Positions 35,775-44,009 of a DNA stretch of 64,000 bases are shown here, piece by piece. Within the stretch, counting starts at the first letter, position 1, and each line of letters opens with the position of its first letter. This DNA comes from Wenjunlia tyrosinilytica (GTDB lineage: Bacteria > Actinomycetota > Actinomycetes > Streptomycetales > Streptomycetaceae): NCBI RefSeq assembly GCF_014646055.1, contig NZ_BMMS01000004.1:124001-188000 (forward strand), written 5' to 3'. Position numbers and translations under genes: made by a program. The notes beneath the pieces are model-generated. The model was not told the origin of the DNA. It worked only from the letters and a program-made list of their open reading frames with translations, and made no database searches.

Positions 35775-36929
35775 CTAGCCCTCCGGGACGGGTATGGGCC
35801 GCTTCTCTATGGCCGCCGCCATGACGTCGGGGAACAGGTCGGGCGTGCAGGCGAAGGCCGGAGCGCCCAGCGCCGCGAGGGCTGCCGCATGGTCCCGGTC
35901 GTAGGCCGGAGCGCCCTCGTCGGACAGGGCGAGCAGGGCCACGAACCGCACCCCGGCGGCCTTCATCGCGGCGACCCGCTTCAGCATCTCGTTGCGTATC
36001 CCGCCCTCGTACAGATCGCTGATCAGCACGACGACGGTCTCGGCGGGGCGGGTGATCAGCGACTGGCAGTAGGCCAGCGCCCGGTTGATGTCGGTGCCGC
36101 CGCCGAGCTGGGTGCCGAAGAGCACGTCCACCGGGTCGTCGAGCTGATCGGTGAGGTCGACGACCGCCGTGTCGAAGACCACGAGCTTGGTGTCGATGCT
36201 GCGCATGGAGGCCAGCACCGCGCCGAAGACCGAGGCGTAGACGACGGAGGCCGCCATCGAACCGGACTGGTCGATGCACAGGACCACGTCCTTCTTCACC
36301 GCCTGCGAGGCCCGGCCGTAGCCGACGAGCCGCTCGGGGACGACGGTGTTGTACTCGGGCAGGTAGTTCTTCAGATTCGCCCGGATCGTGCGGTCCCAGT
36401 CGATGTCGCGGTGGCGGGGGCGGCTGATCCGCGCCGAGCGGTCCAGCGCCCCGGTCACGGTGGCCTTCGTCCGGGTGGCCAGGCGCCTCTCCAGGTCCTC
36501 GACGACCTTGCGGACCACCATCCGGGCGGTCTCCTTGGTCGTCTCCGGCATCGCCTTGTTCAGGGACAGGAGCGTGCCGACCAGGTGGACGTCCGCCTCG
36601 ACCGCCTCCAGCATCTCCGGCTCCAGCAGGAGGGAGGACAGGCCGAGCCGGTCGATGGCGTCGCGCTGCATGAGCTGGACGACACTGCTCGGGAAGTACT
36701 CACGGATGTCACCGAGCCAGCGGGCCACCTGCGGGGCCGAGCCGCCGAGCCCCGCCCCGCGCTCCTTGCGGCCGCCCGGTCCGCCTCCCGAGTAGAGCGC
36801 GGCCAGGGTGCGGTCCATGGCGGCGTCCCGCCCGGCGAGCGAGCAGCCGGTGCCGTCGCCCTCTCCTCCGCCGAGCACCATGCGCCAGCGGCGCAGCCGC
36901 TCGTCGACAGCTTCCGTGCTGGTGGTCAT
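35775..36929 (-). CDS. VWA-domain protein of a MoxR module
   Basis: A 384-residue protein with an N-terminal helical region (LARWLGDIREYFPSSVVQLM-like, residues 60-205) and a C-terminal von Willebrand A domain. The MIDAS metal site is intact: Asp220-Gln-Ser222-Gly-Ser224 in LCIDQSGSMAAS, Thr in GGGTDINRAL and Asp in VVLISDLYEGG. It is the CoxE-like partner usually encoded beside MoxR ATPases. Its ATG at 36929 overlaps the stop of the DUF5682 gene by 4 bases (ATGA), so it is the third gene of a tightly coupled operon MoxR-DUF5682-VWA. No signal peptide, so cytoplasmic. Target protein unknown. Confidence 0.9.
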   Translation of the reverse strand: MTTSTEAVDERLRRWRMVLGGGEGDGTGCSLAGRDAAMDRTLAALYSGGGPGGRKERGAGLGGSAPQVARWLGDIREYFPSSVVQLMQRDAIDRLGLSSLLLEPEMLEAVEADVHLVGTLLSLNKAMPETTKETARMVVRKVVEDLERRLATRTKATVTGALDRSARISRPRHRDIDWDRTIRANLKNYLPEYNTVVPERLVGYGRASQAVKKDVVLCIDQSGSMAASVVYASVFGAVLASMRSIDTKLVVFDTAVVDLTDQLDDPVDVLFGTQLGGGTDINRALAYCQSLITRPAETVVVLISDLYEGGIRNEMLKRVAAMKAAGVRFVALLALSDEGAPAYDRDHAAALAALGAPAFACTPDLFPDVMAAAIEKRPIPVPEG

Positions 36930-39448
36930 CGCCGCTCTCCCTCGGGGACGTGGGTCTCGGACTGCTCCGGCCGATGGGCTTGCTGGGACCGGCCGCGCAG
37001 GTGCGGAGGGCCCGGGTCGTCATCAAGGTCATCGCCAATGTCACCGCCAGGGCCGCCGCCAATGTCACCGCCAGTCGCACCGCCAGGGTCGCGGCCCGGA
37101 TCAGCGCCCGTATCGAGGCCCAGCAGGAGCCTCAGCACCGGCAGGACGGCGTCGGCCCGGGCCGCGTCGGGAACGGCCGCGAAGCCGCTGGGCGCGGCAC
37201 CGGCGCCGACTGCGGGGGCCGGGGCATCGCCTCGGCGGACGAGCTCGCCGACGGTGCGCCTGACCCCCGACTCGAACTCGGAGAAGGTACGGCGCAGCAG
37301 CGGCAGTACGTCGTTGAACGCCTCCGGCGGGACACCGGTCAGCCACGCGTCGACCAGTCCGAGCAGCCGCTCGTCGTGAACGAGGAGCATGCCGCCCCCG
37401 GCGAGGAACCCCTCGATCCATGCCGCCGCCTCGGCGGGCGCGGTGCCGGGTGAGAACGCGAGTCCCATGAGTCGGGCGGCCTCGTCGGTGTCGAGGCGGT
37501 TGTCGTCGAGGAGCAGACGCGCCGCCCGGCCGCGCAGCAGCCCCGAGACCCCGGGGCTGGAGTCACCGCCGCCCTCGCGGTTGGCCAGGCCCGTGAGCAT
37601 GGCCGCCCACTGGTCCTTGATCGGCTGGTCCTCCAGCAGTCCGGTCGCCTGGTGTGCTGCGTCGAGATGCCGCCGCATCTCTCGCGCCCCGTCGGCGTCC
37701 AACCCCAGGCAGGCGGGCGGCAGTCCGACGCGGACGCGGACCGCGAGCCCCTCGGCCACCTCGCGCAGGGCCACCGAGTCGGTGCCGCGCACATCGCCGT
37801 AGCGCACCGACCGGACGAGCGCCGGGAGCGCCTGGGCGAGATGTCCCACGTCCGCGTCGAGGGCGGCGCGGTCGGCGAGCACCCGCATCACGGCCGGCAG
37901 GGCGTCGGGGAGCTCGGCGAGCAGGCAGCGCTCGGCCAGTGCGGTGACCTCAGCGAGGGTGGGTGCCTCGACCGCCCGGTCCTGCGCCTTCGCGGTGGCG
38001 GCGGAGGCCACGGTGGTGCCCCAGACCCCGGCCTCCGCGACGCGCACCGCCAACTCGGGCTCCCAGCGCAGCCGCCAGGTCTCGCGGAAGGTGCCGGTGC
38101 TGTTGCGGCCGCGGGTCTGCTCGCCCCAGTCGATGCCCAGGAGCCGGAGCCGGTGCAGGAGACGGCTGCGGGCGGCGTCGGTCTCCTTGCGCAGATCGAG
38201 GTCGAGATCCCGCTCCAGTGCCTCCGGCTTGAGCCGCAGGGCGCGCTGGGTACGGGCGAGGTCGCGCTGCAAGGGGACGGCGGGCGCGCTGTCGGGCACT
38301 TCGCCGAGGTCGTCGCCGACGACCAGCCGGTCCCGGACGAGGGCGAGCGGCACGTCCGAGCCGTCGCACATCACCGAACGGACCGCGTCGGTGGCCTCGG
38401 TGAGACCGGCGAGCGGGCGTCCGCGCATGACCGCGAGCGTCTCGGCGAGCCTGACCGACTCGATGACATGGGCGGAGGAGACCGGGTGGTCCTCCTCCCT
38501 CAGCAGCCCGGCGACCTTGGTCATCCAGCGGGCCACCGGACGGTCGGGCGCGGTGAACAGGTGGTGGTACCAGCCGGGCGAGGCGATGCCCGCGCCGTAG
38601 CCGCTCTGCATGCCCAGGCGCCGATGGGTCCAGGGGACCCAGGTGATCTCCACCTTGGTCCTGGGCAGGCCCTTGAGCATCTGGCGGTCGGCGGTCACGG
38701 TGGTCCTGCGCGCGAGCGCCGGCACATGCCAGGCCCCGCAGACGACGGCCACGCGCTCGAACTCCCGCTTGGCCTCCCGGATCCGCAGCCGCATATGCGC
38801 CTCGCGCAGCGGGTCGTTCCGGTGGCCGCCGTCGCCGTACCGCTCGCGCAGCGCCCCCATGGCATCCGCCAGCGCGGTGAACGGAGCGAGGGCGTCACCG
38901 CCTTCGTCGGCCACGCGGTGTTCGACGGCGTCCTCCCACCACCGCTCGGCGTCGTCGTAGCCGGCGGTCTCGGCGAGGACCCCTATCGGGTCCACGCGCA
39001 CATCGGCGGTACCGTCCTCGTGCTCCTGACCGCCCTCCCCCTCGGCGCCCTCCCCCTCGGCGCCCGCCGCCTCGCCCCCCGCATCGCCGCCGGATTCGCG
39101 CTCGTGCTCCTCGGCCGCCGCCAGTGCGAAGGTGTGGGCGGCGGGCAGATCGATGAATCTGACGGGCACTGAGCGCTCCAGCGCGTGCCGGATCGCGACC
39201 CACTCGGGAGAGAACTCCGCCACCGGCCAGAAGGCCGCCTTGGAGGTGTCGTCCACGGCATGGGCCAGGAGCGCCACCGGCGGCCGCATCTGCTCGTCGG
39301 CCGCGAGCTCCACCACCGCGTCGGCCTCCGGTGGCCCCTCGACGAGCACCACATCGGGCTTGAGCTGCTCGAGCGCGGCCCTCACCGCCCGGGCGGAGCC
39401 GGGCCCGTGGTGCCGGATGCCGAGCAGGGCCGCATCGTCGCCGCTCAT
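36926..39448 (-). CDS. DUF5682 protein of a MoxR module
   Basis: An 840-residue soluble protein of the DUF5682 family, function unknown. The N-terminus has LLGIRHHGPGSARAV (His13, His14) and DVVLVEGPPEADAV (Glu37), and around residue 240 VVCGAWHVPAL; the His/Glu/His pattern is reminiscent of the TraB/PrgY-EreA-TIKI putative metallohydrolase superfamily, an inference from spacing only. The rest is mostly helical, with an acidic Gly/Glu insert near residues 95-130 and a Gly/Asp-rich C-terminus (GGDIGGGPGGDIGDD). It overlaps MoxR upstream and VWA downstream by 4 bases each. ATG at 39448 is the only start that fits this overlap. Confidence 0.85.
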   Translation of the reverse strand: MSGDDAALLGIRHHGPGSARAVRAALEQLKPDVVLVEGPPEADAVVELAADEQMRPPVALLAHAVDDTSKAAFWPVAEFSPEWVAIRHALERSVPVRFIDLPAAHTFALAAAEEHERESGGDAGGEAAGAEGEGAEGEGGQEHEDGTADVRVDPIGVLAETAGYDDAERWWEDAVEHRVADEGGDALAPFTALADAMGALRERYGDGGHRNDPLREAHMRLRIREAKREFERVAVVCGAWHVPALARRTTVTADRQMLKGLPRTKVEITWVPWTHRRLGMQSGYGAGIASPGWYHHLFTAPDRPVARWMTKVAGLLREEDHPVSSAHVIESVRLAETLAVMRGRPLAGLTEATDAVRSVMCDGSDVPLALVRDRLVVGDDLGEVPDSAPAVPLQRDLARTQRALRLKPEALERDLDLDLRKETDAARSRLLHRLRLLGIDWGEQTRGRNSTGTFRETWRLRWEPELAVRVAEAGVWGTTVASAATAKAQDRAVEAPTLAEVTALAERCLLAELPDALPAVMRVLADRAALDADVGHLAQALPALVRSVRYGDVRGTDSVALREVAEGLAVRVRVGLPPACLGLDADGAREMRRHLDAAHQATGLLEDQPIKDQWAAMLTGLANREGGGDSSPGVSGLLRGRAARLLLDDNRLDTDEAARLMGLAFSPGTAPAEAAAWIEGFLAGGGMLLVHDERLLGLVDAWLTGVPPEAFNDVLPLLRRTFSEFESGVRRTVGELVRRGDAPAPAVGAGAAPSGFAAVPDAARADAVLPVLRLLLGLDTGADPGRDPGGATGGDIGGGPGGDIGDDLDDDPGPPHLRGRSQQAHRPEQSETHVPEGERR

Positions 39449-40560
39449 CGGCCCGCCGTCGTCTCGCGGCAGGCGCGGTAGAAGTCCTTCCAGCCGTCGC
39501 GCTCGCGCACGACGGTCTCCAGGTACTCCTGCCACACGACCTTGTCGGCGGCGGGGTCCCGCACGACGGCGCCGAGGATCCCGGAGGCCACATCGCCCGG
39601 CCGCAGCACTCCGTCGCCGAAGTGGGCGGCCAGCGCCAGCCCGTTGGTCACCACCGAGATCGCCTCGGCCGTCGAGAGGGTGCCCGAGGGGGACTTCACC
39701 TTGGTCCGCCCGTCCCCGGTCACGCCGTCGCGCAACTCCCGGAAGACCGTGACGACCCGGCGGATCTCGTCGGCGCCCGCGGGCACCTCCGGCAGTTCCA
39801 GCGAGCGCCCGATCTGGTCCACGCGCCGCGAGACGATGTCCACCTCCTCCTCGACGGTGGCGGGCAGCGGCAGGACGACCGTGTTGAACCGGCGGCGCAG
39901 CGCGCTGGACAGGTCATTGACCCCGCGGTCGCGGTCGTTGGCGGTGGCGATCACATTGAACCCGCGCACCGCCTGGGTCTCCTCGCCCAACTCAGGTATC
40001 GGGAGCGTCTTTTCGGACAGGATCGTGATGAACGAGTCCTGCACGTCGGCCGGGATACGGGTCAGCTCCTCGACGCGGGCGATCCGCCCCTCGGACATCG
40101 CCCGCATGACCGGGCTGGGCACCAGGGCGTCGCGGCTGGGCCCGTGGGCGAGCAGCTGTGCGTAGTTCCACCCGTAGCGGATGGCCTCCTCCGGTGTGCC
40201 GGCGGTGCCCTGCACCAGCAGGGTCGAATCCCCGCTGACCGCTGCCGCCAGATGCTCGGAGACCCAGGTCTTGGCGGTGCCCGGCACACCGAGCAGCAGG
40301 AGCGCGCGGTCCGTCGCGAGCGTGGTGACGGCGACCTCGATGATCCGCCGGGGCCCGACGTACTTGGGTGTGATGACCGTGCCGTCGGGCAGTGCGCCGC
40401 CGAGCAGGTAGGTGGCGACGGCCCAGGGGGAGAGATTCCAGCGTGTGGGGCGCGGCCGGTCGTCGGCCGCCGCGAGGGCCTTGAGCTCCTCGGCGAACGC
40501 GTCCTCGGCATGCGGGCGCAGCGCCTCGTTCGATCCGTTGACCGTGCCGGTCGTTGTCAT
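39445..40560 (-). CDS. MoxR-family AAA+ ATPase
   Basis: A 371-residue AAA+ protein that works as a chaperone-like remodeller, usually with a VWA partner. Walker A is GVPGTAKT (91-98). Walker B is IARVEEL (160-166), with Glu where Asp is usual. Sensor 1 is Asn208 in VIATANDRDRG, and Arg residues in LRRRFNTVVLP supply the finger. The lid has the MoxR-type helices near SPSGTLSTAEAISV. ATG at 40560 opens the operon with DUF5682 and VWA. The upstream region is shared with the divergent chitinase, 205 bases away. What it remodels is unknown. Confidence 0.92.
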   Translation of the reverse strand: MTTTGTVNGSNEALRPHAEDAFAEELKALAAADDRPRPTRWNLSPWAVATYLLGGALPDGTVITPKYVGPRRIIEVAVTTLATDRALLLLGVPGTAKTWVSEHLAAAVSGDSTLLVQGTAGTPEEAIRYGWNYAQLLAHGPSRDALVPSPVMRAMSEGRIARVEELTRIPADVQDSFITILSEKTLPIPELGEETQAVRGFNVIATANDRDRGVNDLSSALRRRFNTVVLPLPATVEEEVDIVSRRVDQIGRSLELPEVPAGADEIRRVVTVFRELRDGVTGDGRTKVKSPSGTLSTAEAISVVTNGLALAAHFGDGVLRPGDVASGILGAVVRDPAADKVVWQEYLETVVRERDGWKDFYRACRETTAGR

Positions 40561-40692
40561 GGGAACCCCCAGGAAGCGTCGTTGAGTCAGGCGGCCCGAC
40601 CCCCTCGGGCCGCCTGCTGAACCAACCCTGCACGACGGCACTGACAATCCGTGTTCTTCCCGACGCCCCACGGATTTGCGACGCCTGACGTA

Positions 40693-40721
40693 TTGACATG
40701 CCCATTGGTCTAGTCCACATT
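40693..40721 (+). promoter_or_regulatory. Candidate chitinase promoter
   Basis: TTGACA at 40693-40698 is a perfect -35 box; a poor -10 candidate (CACATT, 40716-40721) follows at 17 bases. The spacer contains the first DasR-type box, an arrangement suited to repression. Confidence 0.45.
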
Positions 40722-40740
40722 CTGATAGGTCTGGACCAAT
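40704..40740. promoter_or_regulatory. Two DasR-type operators before the chitinase
   Basis: ATTGGTCTAGTCCAC (40704-40718) and AGGTCTGGACCAAT (40727-40740) both match the core of the DasR-responsive element (consensus ACTGGTCTAGACCAGT), which is also the direct-repeat element known in Streptomyces chitinase promoters. They lie 26-62 bases before the chitinase ATG. DasR, a GntR repressor released by amino-sugar phosphates, is the likely binder. No dasR gene is in the window. Confidence 0.75.
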
Positions 40741-40765
40741 CACCTTTCCCCCCTCGGAGGTCGAC

Positions 40766-42472
40766 ATGGCATGTCCGCCTGCCCGAAGACGGCACCGGCT
40801 CGCCCAACTCCTCGTATCGGCCCTGGCCATGGCGCTGTCCGTCCTCGGCCTCACCCTGCTGCCCACCGCGACCGCGTCGGCGGCGGAGAACCTGCTGCTC
40901 AACCCGGGGTTCGAAAGCGGCAGCACCGGCAACTGGACATGTACGGGCGGCACCGGCGCCCAGACGGCCACCAAGCACAGCGGCAGCTTCGCCCTCACCG
41001 GGGCTCCCGCCGGGCAGGACTACGCCCAGTGCTCGCAGAAGGTCACCGTCCAGCCCAACTCCAAGTACACGCTGACCGCGTGGGTGCAGGGCCCGTACGT
41101 CTACCTGGGCGCGACCGGCACGGGCGGCGCCGACCCGAGCACCTGGAGCAACAGCTCCTCGTGGAACCAGCTCTCCACCACGTTCACCAGCGGCGCGAGC
41201 ACCACGAGCGTCACGGTCCACCTGCACGGCTGGTACGGCCAGGCCGCCTACTTCGCCGACGACGTGGTCCTGGCCGGTCCCGGATCCGACCCGACGCCGC
41301 CGACCGTCCCGGCCGCCCCCACCGGCCTCGCGGCGGGCACACCGACCTCCTCCACGGTGCCCCTGACCTGGAACTCCGTCTCCAACGCGACGGCGTACAA
41401 CGTCTACCGCAACGGTTCCAAGGTCGACACGGTCACCACCAACTCGGCCACCGCCTCGGGCCTGGCCGCCTCGACGACCTACACCTTCCAGGTCACCGCC
41501 ACCAACGCCGCGGGCGAGTCCCCCAAGTCCGGCTCGGTCTCCGCCACGACGAAGGCCTCCGGCGGCGGTGGCGGCGGGAGCGTCCCGAAGCACGCCCTGA
41601 CCGGCTACTGGCAGAACTTCGACAACGGCGCCGCTCTCCAGCGCATCCGTGACGTCCAGAGCCAGTACGACATCATCGCCGTCTCGTTCGCGGACGCCAC
41701 CGGCCAGCCCGGCGGGATCTCGTTCACCCTCGACCCGACGCTGTCCAGCAGGCTGGGCTACTCCAAGGCCGACTTCATCGCCGACATCAAGGCCAAGCAG
41801 GCGGCGGGCAAGAAGGTCATCCTCTCCGTCGGCGGACAGAACGGCACGGTCTCGGTCAACGACTCGACGTCGGCCGGCAATTTCGCCAACAGCGCCTACG
41901 CCGCCGTCCAGGAGTACGGATTCGACGGCATCGACATCGACCTCGAGAACGGCATCAACGCCACCTACATGAGCCAGGCGCTGCACTCGCTCCAGACCAA
42001 GGTGGGCAGCGGCTTCGTCCTGACGATGGCGCCGCAGACCATCGACATGCAGTCCACCTCGGCCGGGTACTTCCAGCTGGCGCTGAAGACCAAGGACATC
42101 CTGACCGTGGTGAACACCCAGTTCTACAACTCGGGTTCGATGAACGGCTGCGACGGCAAGGTGTACTCGCAGGGCACCGTGGACTTCCTGACCGCCCTGG
42201 CCTGCATCCAGCTCGAAGGCGGCCTCGACCCCTCGCAGGTCGGTCTCGGCGTCCCCGCCTCCACCAGCGCCGCGGGCAGCGGATACGTCTCGCCGACCGT
42301 GGTGAACAACGCCCTCGACTGCCTCGCCAAGGGCACCGGCTGCGGGTCGTTCAAGCCCAGCAGGACCTACCCGGCCCTGCGCGGTGCGATGACCTGGTCC
42401 ACCAACTGGGACCAGAGCAACGGCAACAGCTTCTCCAACAACGTCGGCCCGCACGTCCACGGGCTGCCGTAG
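40766..42472 (+). CDS. Secreted GH18 chitinase with carbohydrate-binding and FnIII domains
   Basis: Extracellular chitinase, 568 residues. Signal peptide to about residue 37 (SALAMALSVLGLTLL, cut at TATASA-AE). Residues 38-173 form a CBM4/9-like carbohydrate-binding module (NLLLNPGFESGSTGNWTCTG ... AAYFADDVVLAG). A fibronectin III domain spans about 184-270 (APTGLAAGTPTSSTVPLTWN), then a GGGGGG linker, and the GH18 barrel from about 276. The active-site motif FDGIDIDLE has the catalytic Glu394. GGAGG precedes the ATG. Two DasR-type boxes precede it and a very long terminator follows it. It sits between two halves of the MoxR/SWIM module and is oriented with the SWIM half. Confidence 0.95.
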   Translation: MACPPARRRHRLAQLLVSALAMALSVLGLTLLPTATASAAENLLLNPGFESGSTGNWTCTGGTGAQTATKHSGSFALTGAPAGQDYAQCSQKVTVQPNSKYTLTAWVQGPYVYLGATGTGGADPSTWSNSSSWNQLSTTFTSGASTTSVTVHLHGWYGQAAYFADDVVLAGPGSDPTPPTVPAAPTGLAAGTPTSSTVPLTWNSVSNATAYNVYRNGSKVDTVTTNSATASGLAASTTYTFQVTATNAAGESPKSGSVSATTKASGGGGGGSVPKHALTGYWQNFDNGAALQRIRDVQSQYDIIAVSFADATGQPGGISFTLDPTLSSRLGYSKADFIADIKAKQAAGKKVILSVGGQNGTVSVNDSTSAGNFANSAYAAVQEYGFDGIDIDLENGINATYMSQALHSLQTKVGSGFVLTMAPQTIDMQSTSAGYFQLALKTKDILTVVNTQFYNSGSMNGCDGKVYSQGTVDFLTALACIQLEGGLDPSQVGLGVPASTSAAGSGYVSPTVVNNALDCLAKGTGCGSFKPSRTYPALRGAMTWSTNWDQSNGNSFSNNVGPHVHGLP

Positions 42473-42476
42473 CCAA

Positions 42477-42526
42477 GCAGGGCAAGGGCCGGCGGGTTCC
42501 CGGGAACCCGCCGGCCCTTGCCCTGC
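42477..42526. terminator. 50-base perfect palindrome after chitinase
   Basis: The sequence from 42477 to 42526 is its own reverse complement (centre at 42501/42502), starting four bases after the chitinase stop. With a small loop this gives a stem of over 20 pairs, an unusually strong terminator that isolates the chitinase from the SWIM gene. Confidence 0.9.
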
Positions 42527-42641
42527 GGCACGCGCGCCACGGTCGCGGAGGCGCGGCGCCGCTCCACGAGCCGGGCCCTCGACCACATTCCGCCCCCTCG
42601 CTCCCGACGCGTTGTCGGACCCCCGCCGTAACGTCGGTGGC

Positions 42642-44009
42642 ATGGAGGAACGCTGGACGGCGGAGCAGGTGCTGGCGCTCGCGCCTGACGCCGCATCACG
42701 GAAGGCCGGGAGCAGGCTCTCGGCGCCAGGGCCATGGTCGGGCACCGGGACGGCTGTCCTGCCCGACGACGGGGGGACGGCCGTTTGGGGATTGTGCAAG
42801 GGCAGCGGGAGCAAGCCGTATCAGACGGTCGTCGACATAGCGGCGCCCGCCTACAAGTGCTCCTGTCCGAGCCGGAAGTTCCCGTGCAAGCACGCTCTCG
42901 GACTGCTCCTCCTCTGGTCGGCGGGGGCAGAGGCGGGGGTGCCCGGCGAGCAGGCCCCCGAATGGGTGACCCAGTGGGCCGACTCGCGCAGGATCCGGGC
43001 CGAGAAGGGGACCGCCAGGGCCCAGGGGCCGGTGGACGAGGCCGCGGCCCGTCGGCGGGCGCAGCGGCGGGCCCAGCGGGTCGCCGAGGGGGCGGGCGAG
43101 CTCGAGCGGCGGCTCGCGGACCAGTTGCGGGCCGGGCTCGCCGGGGCCGAGCAGGCGGGGTACCAGGGGTGGGACGAGGTCGCCGCCCGGATGGTCGACG
43201 CGCAGGCGCCCGGCCTGGCGGGGCGGGTCAGGGAGCTGGGGGCGATACCCGCGTCGGGAGGGGGCTGGCCGTCGCGGCTGCTGGAGGAGTACGGGCTGCT
43301 CCATCTGCTGAGCAAGGGGTATCTGGGGCTGGACCGGCTGCCCGAGCCCCTGGCGGCGACGGTCAGGTCCCGGGTGGGGTTCACCCGGGACGGCGCGGAG
43401 CTGCTGCGCACGGCCGCGGTGCGGGATCTGTGGCAGGTGCTGGGCCAGGAGGACAGCACGGACGACCGGCTGACCACGCGGAGGGTGTGGCTGCGCGGGG
43501 AGCGGACGGGGCGGACCGCGCTGGTGCTCTCGTTCGGCGCTGCCGGGCGGGCCCCGGAGCTGGTGCTGCCCACCGGGCTCTCCGTGGAGGCGGACCTTGC
43601 CTTCCATCCCTCGGCGCGCCCGCTGCGGGCCGTGATCGGCGAGCGGTACGAGGGGCCCGCTCCCGCCGCCGCGCCCTCGGGGATATCGGTCGGGCAGGCC
43701 CTGGACACCTACTGCGAGGCGCTGCGCGACGACCCGTGGCTCGACGCCTGGCCGGTGGTGCTGGAAGGGGTCGTGCCGGTGCCCGGGCCGTACGGCTGGC
43801 AGATGGCGGACGCGCAGGGGCGGGAGGCTCTGCCCGTCGATCCGCGCGGCGCCGCGAGACCGGGGCTGTGGCGGCTCGCCGCGGTCTCGGGGGGCGGCCC
43901 GGTCACCGTGTTCGGTGAGTGCGGGCACCGGGGGTTCGCTCCCCGCACGGTGTGGGGCGGCGACACGGGGGACGGCGACACGGGGGACATGGAAGGGGTG
44001 GCGCTGTGA
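42642..44009 (+). CDS. SWIM zinc-finger protein
   Basis: A 455-residue protein. The SWIM zinc motif Cys73-x-Cys75-x6-Cys82-x-His84 lies in YKCSCPSRKFPCKHALGLLL, directly after a segment rich in Gly/Lys (KGSGSKPYQTVVD). The rest is Arg/Ala-rich helix (residues 120-200), then a region with WP and WQM motifs. SWIM domains bind DNA or proteins. The stop overlaps the GTG of the DUF5691 gene (GTGA). In many bacteria this pair accompanies MoxR-DUF5682-VWA, which here lies on the other side of the chitinase on the minus strand. ATG at 42642 gives the normal family N-terminus. Confidence 0.9.
   Translation: MEERWTAEQVLALAPDAASRKAGSRLSAPGPWSGTGTAVLPDDGGTAVWGLCKGSGSKPYQTVVDIAAPAYKCSCPSRKFPCKHALGLLLLWSAGAEAGVPGEQAPEWVTQWADSRRIRAEKGTARAQGPVDEAAARRRAQRRAQRVAEGAGELERRLADQLRAGLAGAEQAGYQGWDEVAARMVDAQAPGLAGRVRELGAIPASGGGWPSRLLEEYGLLHLLSKGYLGLDRLPEPLAATVRSRVGFTRDGAELLRTAAVRDLWQVLGQEDSTDDRLTTRRVWLRGERTGRTALVLSFGAAGRAPELVLPTGLSVEADLAFHPSARPLRAVIGERYEGPAPAAAPSGISVGQALDTYCEALRDDPWLDAWPVVLEGVVPVPGPYGWQMADAQGREALPVDPRGAARPGLWRLAAVSGGGPVTVFGECGHRGFAPRTVWGGDTGDGDTGDMEGVAL

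Noticed and set aside
40561-42641. Insertion sequence or integrative element carrying the chitinase
   Set aside because: No transposase, integrase, terminal inverted repeats or target-site duplication is seen around the gene.
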